A stretch of DNA of 59,667 nt from Avimuribaculum sp964395975 (GTDB lineage: Bacteria; Bacteroidota; Bacteroidia; Bacteroidales; Muribaculaceae), in NCBI GenBank assembly GCA_964395975.1, contig CAYNBZ010000008.1:1-59667 (forward strand), read 5' to 3'. Position 1 is the first letter of the stretch; every line of letters begins with the position of its first letter. The notes under the pieces are model-generated. The model saw nothing but the letters and a program-made list of their open reading frames with translations. It was not told where the DNA came from and did not search any database. The position numbers and the translations under genes were made by a program. Positions 54,601 through 59,667 of this stretch are shown one piece after another.

Positions 54601-55047
54601 GAATTGCTTGGACTTGATAAAGACTCAAACCCCAAAGATTCTACATGCAAAGGTGGACTTATTGGTGGTGAGGAAGGAGATATCCAAGATAAGATAATTG
54701 TATTCAAAAGTGACTGCACAGGGTTCGTAAGCAATAGCGATACCTACGCAACCATAACAAAAAGCTATAAAGCTAATACGGTTAAAGCCGTTGAAGACTT
54801 CTTCAAGTTTGTTTTTGAAGACATGAATAATACATTTAACTTCGATAAGAACTTCGGTGTTGAGGCTTCTTCGTTCAAAATCGCGCGAGATGCTGCTACC
54901 AAAGACCTTGCTACTTTTCTTGACAAGGGGATTGCACAACGTAAAGAAGAAACTGATGCTGAGGATGTAATTGAAGAAACGTTTTTCTATTACCCCATCA
55001 AAGGTGTACTTCAAGCAATGTCAACAGAAATATTCAAACAGCAATGA
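51667..55047 (+). CDS. Large actin/Hsp70-fold ATPase with long N-terminal region (cluster gene 4)
   Basis: The product has 1126 residues. The C-terminal half has an actin/Hsp70/sugar kinase ATPase: phosphate-1 loop FAVDLGTSNTHIEYR (about 580-594), phosphate-2 loop VDIGGGTTDIAFA (about 794-806) and adenosine loop ISFSGNGSK (about 938-946). The first 570 residues are unassigned, with alternating helical and beta-like stretches; two short runs (DAQQNDFVE and nearby) look like a domain border. Large proteins of this type, such as SrfB, exist next to membrane systems in other bacteria. It lies 4 bp after the tubulin-like gene and overlaps the next gene by 4 bp. ATPase domain sure; partner and task unknown. 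Confidence 0.8.
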   Translation: MSKIFRLYKEGASTYEDWNSSPAFPYNSASRDTIEDPDGASARHEITSIPSPFARIDLIKTAFREVCKADKKTHQINLDGQTIFHKMVSDTLDVAEIFFNLDKYAGKVEVIKWTPSLMLAELEQSSINGHRYLADALRKYMDSDAQTYNFSQLKNIYLLNYLKGPDELNIIGATSPATLFFSNANNLSYVNDIFFGEDKPFDSEYQPLYKRDFEFVKYLFALRKNITNFAGLFPEVETYLNATYKAIGDQTKKTELNNITSIVLGDFDTIEVKDAQQNDFVEVLGYTLYKKANHSISTSSEFVIKSTKQQDKLPLILPIDAGNRYSNLRYTTGKWGSNNRANYKENESDLSKRKLPFDGSLHPYLTISDFLEDTIIKVPHKMNTENYFDGHIKIDKPELSFLLPLKPLFFNYFSVEDLCGNMQDGKPMIDMNLLSGESVDVTLRIPIKGNANVTYIEYSRIYYNNSSTNIQNNEGNITELKFTGFIMPHVSFNNVADSLYNVSCIQAANAKIEFIFFIGAEKLNLPPKTCRNDNQVILTKADNYLVKGQKFDFIQVRCNTYQGVIIPKFKQQHTVETFEFAVDLGTSNTHIEYRKGNEQPKEFSFTTSDRELCEMFIPQKNEYGYIEDLKSETEIIEKDFIPCEIGHGDFKFPTRTVLSCSKTVDWSKNVDPFTLVNLPFTYDKRAELTYNNYKYNIKWGSGDELRVMESYVRCLMLIIRNKVLLNNGDLSKTKITWFYPISMPPKRLRRLKETWNEAFKEYFGDGVTNSMTESAAPIQYFFKRYSTTTSLVNVDIGGGTTDIAFAKDKKISHVTSFRFAANDIFENAFSELDAHNGIIDYYKNKILKILEEKNLAELVSAYNNVNNEHPSNMASFLFGLKDNSFLKASGINEKSIDFNYLLQEDENFKIVFIVFYTSIIYHIAQIIKTLGLEVPRHISFSGNGSKVIRVITTDTKILAKYTKLIFERVLGKSYDKELELLGLDKDSNPKDSTCKGGLIGGEEGDIQDKIIVFKSDCTGFVSNSDTYATITKSYKANTVKAVEDFFKFVFEDMNNTFNFDKNFGVEASSFKIARDAATKDLATFLDKGIAQRKEETDAEDVIEETFFYYPIKGVLQAMSTEIFKQQ

Positions 55048-55967
55048 TGAAAGCATTGAAATTAATTATAATCGTAGCCACTTTTCTAATCGGAGGCATA
55101 ACCTTTATGGGATGTGAGAAAAGTAGAGCATCTGGAAGTTCCGAAACGCATGAAGACGAGCGAACAGCAGACAGCAATGAAAAACAAATTTCTGACTCCA
55201 TAATGAATGAAATAAATTCTTGCATTGATCAATTGGCTCGTAGTCAAGAATCCAATGAAAGAATTATAGATGAATTAAAAAATGAATTATCTAATCAGAA
55301 AGAGACATATCGTTTATATGGGTTCGTTTTATGCGGTGTGTTCGTCGTAATAATAGTGGCAATCATTATGTTCGTAACTTTAGTGAAGTATCATAATAAT
55401 GTTCAAAAACAAGTAAACCGCTATGGCAAATGTATTGACGATTTGTGTAAAAAGGTTTGTGCCTTAGAACAGAAACTGACAATAGTTTCATCTCGTCCGA
55501 AAACCCCTAATTCAGGATTACACAGTAATGAATACACTTTGTTGGCTTCTCGGATTGAGAAACTTGAACGTCAATATGAACAAACGGTTCTGAATCCTAC
55601 TACTGATGCTCCCATACCGATTAATACAGATATAGGACAAAAAAGCAATGAGCAAAACGGATATTTCAACCTTCCGATACAAATGTCTTTAACAGAGGCA
55701 TATTTCAGGCACTTTTATAAATCACGTGATTCTGAGAGCCGATTCTCTGCTAATGTTAGTGACGGCAAGGCTGAATTTAGACCGTTGGAGGAAGCTTCGT
55801 ATTTTAATGACATCAAATCAAGCGATGCCATTAGGTTGTCTCTTGAATTTCAAGGTTGCGCACTTTCAGAAGCGACTCAAATGAAAGTGTTAACACCCGG
55901 TGTGGCCAAATTGGAAGATGGTCGCTGGGTTATCAAAAAGAAAGCATTCATTATTTTAATACGATAA
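55044..55967 (+). CDS. Coiled-coil membrane protein with possible lipoprotein signal (cluster gene 5)
   Basis: The 307-residue protein starts with a hydrophobic segment ending FMGC (Cys24), which could be a lipobox or a plain membrane anchor. Residues about 45-90 are a charged coiled coil, about 92-114 a second membrane segment (VLCGVFVVIIVAIIMFVTL), about 117-185 more coiled coil. A compact C-terminal domain (about 225-307) ends PGVAKLEDGRWVIKKKAFIILI. If both segments cross the membrane, the N-terminal coil faces the periplasm and the C-terminal domain the cytoplasm. The start overlaps the previous stop (ATGA). It may act as a scaffold linking the ATPase and channel parts. No family recognised. 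Confidence 0.7.
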   Translation: MMKALKLIIIVATFLIGGITFMGCEKSRASGSSETHEDERTADSNEKQISDSIMNEINSCIDQLARSQESNERIIDELKNELSNQKETYRLYGFVLCGVFVVIIVAIIMFVTLVKYHNNVQKQVNRYGKCIDDLCKKVCALEQKLTIVSSRPKTPNSGLHSNEYTLLASRIEKLERQYEQTVLNPTTDAPIPINTDIGQKSNEQNGYFNLPIQMSLTEAYFRHFYKSRDSESRFSANVSDGKAEFRPLEEASYFNDIKSSDAIRLSLEFQGCALSEATQMKVLTPGVAKLEDGRWVIKKKAFIILIR

Positions 55968-55970
55968 GCC

Positions 55971-57629
55971 ATGCACGATATAGTTCCAATCATTATTAAG
56001 CTGATCATTGGTTTACAGATTTTCTTCTTTGTTAAAAATCTGTTACGCATGAATCAGTTCAGTAAAATTTTCACAAAAGAATCTTCTTGGCGTCTCCGTC
56101 GCAATGAGAAAACAAAACTCGTAGATGGCGTATATGGCGCAGGCAATACAATCTTTGAGTCAATCAAGGACTCAATCAATAAATATCTCGGAAATAACTC
56201 CGGATCCGTTATTGATTTTGGGCTTCTTAAAGATGCCATTGACAGGCATTGTGATTCTGTTGAAAACGACATTGCAACACAAACACCCATACCGTTGTAT
56301 TGGGGACTTGCGGGTACTATGGCGGGCGTTATCATCGGTCTTTGGGATCTTCTGGACTCACATGCTATTCTTACGCTTATGGGAAGCGGAGCGGGTGAAA
56401 TTGACCAAAGTGCCCGGCAAGCAGCAAAAGGCATTGATGCTCTTTTAAGTGGTGTTGCATGGGCTATGGGAGCATCGATATGCGGTATCATTCTAACAAC
56501 ACTAAATTCAATTCTTTTTAAGCACTGCAAACTTAAGGAGGAGAGTGGAAAGAATACCTTTCTTGCATGGATGCAGTCGGTTCTTCTTCCGGAACTTCCT
56601 TCTAACATATCTGAAGCTTTTAACAATCTCGTTAGGAATCTAAATAAGTTCAACTATGCATTTAAAGAGAATACCTCTAATCTTGGTGAAGCTCTTAATG
56701 CGGTTAATCAATCATACGCAATCCAAGCCGACATCATCAAAGCTGTTCACGACATGGATGTCATGAAGATTGCTAAGGCAAATGTTCGGGTGTTGCAAGA
56801 ATTGAGAGGATGTACTGACAAGCTTGAAACTTTTAACAAATATCTTAATGATATAAAAGGTTATACAGAAGCTATTCATCGTTTTGAGGCTCAATTTGGA
56901 GAGCAGGCTGACCGGTTATACGTTCTTGAAGAAATTCGCGATTTCTTCCGTCGTTACAAGAGTGAAATTGCAAAAACTACCGCTGATGCGGATAAGACTT
57001 TGCAAGAGTCTCTTCACAACATTAAGGAATCGACATCCGAGAATGTTAATGAAATGCAAAAGCGTTTTTTGGAACAGAGTGAGCATTTCAAAAAAATATT
57101 GAAAGATGAGAAAGAAGCTTTTGAGAACTTTATAACTCAAATGAAAGCTCAATTCAGTGCCCAGATATCCAATATGCCACAAATAACTAAAAAACTTGAA
57201 GAAATTTCAGCAATACCGGATCGATTGGATAAGCTCATCGATAAAGTAGAGAAATCTAATGCTAAGATGGCTGAAGATATTTCCCTTGCTTTGAAACAGT
57301 CTATGCAGGCAGCTAAGTTTACAGCTCAACCTAATGGAGGGAAAAGTGGGACTATTATTGCTGGTTCGTCATTACCGGCTTGGATGAAATGGACTGCTTT
57401 ATCTGCACTTGTTATTATTGCAGCTGCTTGCATTTTCAATATTGTCATATACTTTATCCCCCCAAAAAGCGTACAGCATCCGGCATATTCCAAAACGATA
57501 GAGTTGGCACCTGCTCCAGCTCAAACTAATACTGTAGTTGCTTCGACAGTTGAGAATAATACTATTTCTAAAAAGAAACAGTCGGCATCTACTCCATTAC
57601 AAAATAACTGTAGTTGCTTCGACTGCTGA
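55971..57629 (+). CDS. MotA/TolQ/ZorA-like proton channel protein with long coiled coil (cluster gene 6; 3' end probably frameshifted)
   Basis: The 552-residue protein has an N-terminal membrane segment (about 5-25) and the channel pair typical of MotA/TolQ/ExbB: PIPLYWGLAGTMAGVIIGL (about 106-124) and GIDALLSGVAWAMGASICGIIL (about 154-175). A coiled-coil tail (about 200-455) resembles that of ZorA in Zorya systems, followed by a C-terminal membrane segment (about 472-495). The last 10 codons (NNCSCFDC and neighbours) look out of frame: the +1 frame continues ITVVASTAEDNAKDVTLKD and stops at 57678, leaving a normal 4-bp spacer to the next gene. So a single extra A in the run at 57601-57604 has probably shortened the protein. 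Confidence 0.8.
   Translation: MHDIVPIIIKLIIGLQIFFFVKNLLRMNQFSKIFTKESSWRLRRNEKTKLVDGVYGAGNTIFESIKDSINKYLGNNSGSVIDFGLLKDAIDRHCDSVENDIATQTPIPLYWGLAGTMAGVIIGLWDLLDSHAILTLMGSGAGEIDQSARQAAKGIDALLSGVAWAMGASICGIILTTLNSILFKHCKLKEESGKNTFLAWMQSVLLPELPSNISEAFNNLVRNLNKFNYAFKENTSNLGEALNAVNQSYAIQADIIKAVHDMDVMKIAKANVRVLQELRGCTDKLETFNKYLNDIKGYTEAIHRFEAQFGEQADRLYVLEEIRDFFRRYKSEIAKTTADADKTLQESLHNIKESTSENVNEMQKRFLEQSEHFKKILKDEKEAFENFITQMKAQFSAQISNMPQITKKLEEISAIPDRLDKLIDKVEKSNAKMAEDISLALKQSMQAAKFTAQPNGGKSGTIIAGSSLPAWMKWTALSALVIIAAACIFNIVIYFIPPKSVQHPAYSKTIELAPAPAQTNTVVASTVENNTISKKKQSASTPLQNNCSCFDC
57531..57623 (+). repeat. Imperfect tandem repeat at the 3' end of the channel gene
   Basis: actgtagttgcttcgac occurs at 57531-57547 and 57607-57623, each followed by similar bases. 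The copies are 76 bp apart, one more than a multiple of three. They encode TVVASTVENN in the current frame and TVVASTAEDN in the +1 frame, so one base was gained after duplication or is a sequencing error. Confidence 0.8.
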
Positions 57630-57682
57630 AGATAATGCTAAAGATGTAACTCTAAAGGATTCTGTTGAATACTTATAAAAAC

Positions 57683-58318
57683 ATGGCTCAGAAAAAGGAA
57701 TCATTCTTTTGGACAAGTTATTCAGACCTGATGACAAGTTTATTTTTTGTCATGTTGGTTCTGTTTATCCTTGTCATTGTTTTACTTCATAAGAGAATGG
57801 AGGCTACAGAAGCACAATTGCAGGAAATCAAAAAAGTTGAACAATCTACGAAAAATCTCAGTCGTGATTACTTTCAATACCGACCCGACTATAAAAAGTA
57901 TGTTCTCACAATTCAAGTTCGTTATCCTGCAGGTAAATCAGAATTGGAGGATATGATTTCGAATGACAAAGAGAGTCTGTTGAATCAGTTAGCAGCTGCT
58001 GGTCGAGAAATCCAAAAATTTTTAAGGAATCACAGCGAGAATCAATATATTCTAATTATTGAAGGACAGGCATCAAGAGACAATTATCCGTATAACTATG
58101 AACTGAGTTACCAAAGAGCATTAGGTCTTATGCGATATTGGATTGAAACATCACATATCACATTCGGCAACAACTGTGAAATATTAATTTCAGGCAGTGG
58201 TGACGGTAAACTTGACACGCATTCTATGCGCGAAACTGGCGACGAGCGTGAAAACCAACGTTTCTTAATACACATTTTACCTAAAAATATTTTTGAAGCA
58301 ACTGATGAAAACCAATAA
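57683..58318 (+). CDS. MotB/OmpA/ZorB-like stator protein (cluster gene 7)
   Basis: The 211-residue protein has one membrane segment preceded by FWTSYSDLMTSLFFVM; Asp15 is at the place of the proton-carrying Asp of MotB and ZorB. A periplasmic OmpA-like peptidoglycan-binding domain follows (about 95-205): ILIIEGQASRDNY, YNYELSYQRALGLMRYWIE and ISGSGDG. With the preceding MotA/TolQ-like protein it should form a proton-driven motor anchored to the cell wall. The start at 57683 was preferred to the TTG at 57665, which overlaps the repaired end of gene 6. Its last 14 bp overlap the next gene. Confidence 0.85.
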   Translation: MAQKKESFFWTSYSDLMTSLFFVMLVLFILVIVLLHKRMEATEAQLQEIKKVEQSTKNLSRDYFQYRPDYKKYVLTIQVRYPAGKSELEDMISNDKESLLNQLAAAGREIQKFLRNHSENQYILIIEGQASRDNYPYNYELSYQRALGLMRYWIETSHITFGNNCEILISGSGDGKLDTHSMRETGDERENQRFLIHILPKNIFEATDENQ

Positions 58319-59066
58319 TTTCATATATATCATTATTGCGATTTTGTGTCTAACATCATGCGCACACAAATCCGGACATAACCGACCGCAAGCAACGCCT
58401 CATTCCAGTAATTATGAAATGAGTAATCAACAGCCTGATGTTGCTCGCGGAGGACAACGCAATCTTGACGTTTCGGTGTCTAATAATCGTGGAGACAAAA
58501 ATAAACTTGACGGTGCGAAAATATTCGCCAAGTATAATACTGCAGTATTTATGGTATTCACTTCGGATGGCTATAACGGTTATCAGGGTTCTGGATTTTT
58601 CATAAATTCAGATGGACTTGCCGTTAGCAACTATCATGTTTTTCAAGGAACATATATTGGAGCAGAACAAATAAAGCTCGCAAATAGTAATGAAACATAT
58701 AAAGTTGCAGAGGTAATCCACAGCAGTGAAGATGAGGATTTTATACTTTTCCGTGTAAATGTGTCCAATACCAATTATATTCCCCTCTCCAAGTACAAAC
58801 CTCAAATTGGAGAGAAAGTCTATGCCATTGGCAGTCCACGTGGTCTTGAAAATACATTCTCATCCGGCGAAGTTTCACAATGGCGAGACAAGAACCTCAT
58901 GCAAATATCGGCTCTTATTGATCATGGCAGCAGTGGAGGTGCTCTTATCAATGAATATGGGGAAGTCGTCGGGATTACTTCCGGAACTTTCGCAGATGGT
59001 TCTCAAGCAAACCTCAACTATGCATGGAGTATTGACGCAATTAAATCATTTGTCAATTGTAAATAA
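58305..59066 (+). CDS. Trypsin-like serine protease lipoprotein (cluster gene 8)
   Basis: The 253-residue product has a lipoprotein signal (lipobox LTSC, Cys19), a linker of about 50 residues and a trypsin-like (S1/HtrA-type) protease domain. The catalytic triad is visible: His111 in SNYHVF, Asp145 in DEDFILFRV and Ser210 in DHGSSGGALI. GSGFFINSDGLAVSNYH and GSPRGLENTFSSGEVS match the family. No PDZ domain follows. It should act in the periplasm or at the outer membrane. ATG at 58305 was chosen over the TTG at 58293. The stop codon is directly at the edge of an IS element. Confidence 0.88.
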   Translation: MKTNNFIYIIIAILCLTSCAHKSGHNRPQATPHSSNYEMSNQQPDVARGGQRNLDVSVSNNRGDKNKLDGAKIFAKYNTAVFMVFTSDGYNGYQGSGFFINSDGLAVSNYHVFQGTYIGAEQIKLANSNETYKVAEVIHSSEDEDFILFRVNVSNTNYIPLSKYKPQIGEKVYAIGSPRGLENTFSSGEVSQWRDKNLMQISALIDHGSSGGALINEYGEVVGITSGTFADGSQANLNYAWSIDAIKSFVNCK

Positions 59067-59667
59067 AGACACTGTCCAAGATTTTGTGTAAATGGAAACA
59101 GGATTCAGTTGAAAGTTTCTTCTTATATCCGGATTCTGTTTTCAAAAATAAGCATAAATTGGTTCATAATCAATCCCCAATTTGAAATTGGCATAGTCCA
59201 TTTCTTCTCAATCTCCATAAGTGAAAGATATACGGTCTTTTTTACGGCATCATCCGAAGGGAATGAAAGCTTTGATTTTGTGTACTTTCTGATTTTCCCG
59301 TTCAGGTTTTCAATGAGATTTGTAGTATAGATTATTTTTCTGATTTCCAGCGGGAACCGGAAGAAAACAGTCAGATCATCCCAGTTGTTTCTCCATGAAA
59401 GTATGGCATACGGATACTTTCCTCCCCATTTCTTTTCCAGATTGTCAAGTTCCGTGGCAGCAACCTCTTTATTGGGTGCATTATAGATATTCTTCATATC
59501 CGCCGTAAACTCTTTCTTATCCTTGTAAACGACATATTTACAGGAGTTCCTGATCTGATGTACCACACAGATTTGAGTGGATGACCGGGGGAATACGGTG
59601 CGGATGGTATCTGTAAATCCATTCAGATTGTCGGTACAGGTAATCAGTATATCCTGCACTCCACGGG
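59067..59667. mobile_element. IS256-family insertion sequence (cut by window end)
   Basis: The element begins right after the protease stop codon. Its end (agacactgtccaagatttt...) resembles Bacteroidetes IS256 termini, and an IS256-type transposase reads inward from the right. The other end is outside the window, so the target duplication cannot be checked. The exact first base is uncertain by one or two. Confidence 0.78.
59123..59667 (-). CDS. IS256-family transposase (N-terminus beyond window)
   Basis: The frame is open to the window edge; the visible 180 codons are the C-terminal half of a mutator-type transposase. DILITCTDNLNGF carries a catalytic Asp, FPRSSTQICVVHQIRNS is the CxxH-like stretch, and TTNLIENLNGKIRK supplies the catalytic Glu. 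EKKWTMPISNWG is the usual ending. The DDE set appears complete as far as it can be seen, so the element may be active. It transcribes toward the eight-gene cluster. Confidence 0.93.
   Translation of the reverse strand, partial: RGVQDILITCTDNLNGFTDTIRTVFPRSSTQICVVHQIRNSCKYVVYKDKKEFTADMKNIYNAPNKEVAATELDNLEKKWGGKYPYAILSWRNNWDDLTVFFRFPLEIRKIIYTTNLIENLNGKIRKYTKSKLSFPSDDAVKKTVYLSLMEIEKKWTMPISNWGLIMNQFMLIFENRIRI

Noticed and set aside
48594..58318. Tol-Pal or gliding motor (Gld) operon
   Set aside because: There is no TolA, TolB, Pal or GldK/N counterpart, and the channel protein has a much longer coiled coil than TolQ or GldL.
57665..58318. Upstream TTG start for the MotB-like gene
   Set aside because: ATG at 57683 gives a normal N-terminus and 4-bp spacing to the repaired end of the previous gene.
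48594..59066. Zorya defence system
   Set aside because: The channel pair resembles ZorA/ZorB, but no ZorC/ZorD/ZorE-like helicase or nuclease is present, and VWA, tubulin-like and actin-like genes are not part of Zorya.
1..59667. CRISPR array, riboswitch or replication origin
   Set aside because: No regularly spaced repeats are seen; no recognisable riboswitch core is found before ribBA, the biotin genes or others; no DnaA-box cluster is seen near dnaG.

Overview
The window looks like a chromosome segment of a Bacteroidales gut bacterium, most likely of the Muribaculaceae/Bacteroides kind. Reasons: fimbrillin-type lipoproteins, a GlsA/GlsB glycine-lipid pair, Bacteroidetes-type HigBA and HicAB modules, a DAHP synthase-chorismate mutase fusion, a BioG-BioC fusion, and promoters of the Bacteroidetes form TTTG-N(about 20)-TAnnTTTG. 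The species cannot be fixed from this sequence alone.

Layout. (1) 1-7055, fairly GC-rich: two surface proteins that join fimbrillin-like regions to phosphodiesterase folds (a PI-PLC-like domain and an endonuclease/exonuclease/phosphatase domain), an OmpA-family porin, a Ser/His S26-type peptidase and a peptide-exporter-like ABC protein. (2) 7087-7697: remnants of a HigBA module, a strong bidirectional terminator, and a non-coding RNA operon on the minus strand (SRP RNA, tRNA-Thr, tRNA-Pro). (3) 7783-12717: bioB, the glycine-lipid pair glsA-glsB, a Wzi-like outer-membrane protein and a lipocalin-like lipoprotein. (4) 12821-16919, minus strand: pheA, an aminotransferase, DAHP synthase/chorismate mutase and tyrA, preceded by a Phe/Tyr-rich leader peptide and a terminator that together form an attenuator. 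(5) 17098-17822: HicAB with two palindromic operators. (6) 17963-31336, minus strand: dnaG-bioA-bioF-bioGC-bioD-exonuclease, then an acyltransferase, phosphoesterase, Tex, FolK-like protein, DUF1232 protein and AlkD-like protein. (7) 31464-40259: pta-ackA, a START-like protein, an LptF/G permease, ribBA, priA. (8) 40317-47987: an operon resembling lipid A/glycan modification (ArnT-like, GT2, LAB_N-like, nucleotide-sugar epimerase), then pgk, pyrF, prfA.

(9) 48594-59066 is the most unusual region: eight tightly packed plus-strand genes. In order they encode a membrane-anchored VWA-like protein, a small multi-pass membrane protein, a tubulin/FtsZ-like protein, a 1126-residue protein with an actin/Hsp70-type ATPase domain, a coiled-coil membrane protein, a MotA/TolQ/ZorA-like channel protein with a long coiled coil, a MotB/OmpA/ZorB-like stator protein, and a trypsin-like lipoprotein protease. 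No nuclease, helicase or methylase is visible. It resembles, but extends, the predicted FtsZ-like/VWA/OmpA membrane-remodelling systems reported from genome context, and it shares the channel module of Zorya. Repeated 15-bp palindromes lie upstream. A likely single-base insertion shortens the channel protein. An IS256-family element, cut by the window edge, begins immediately after the protease stop codon.
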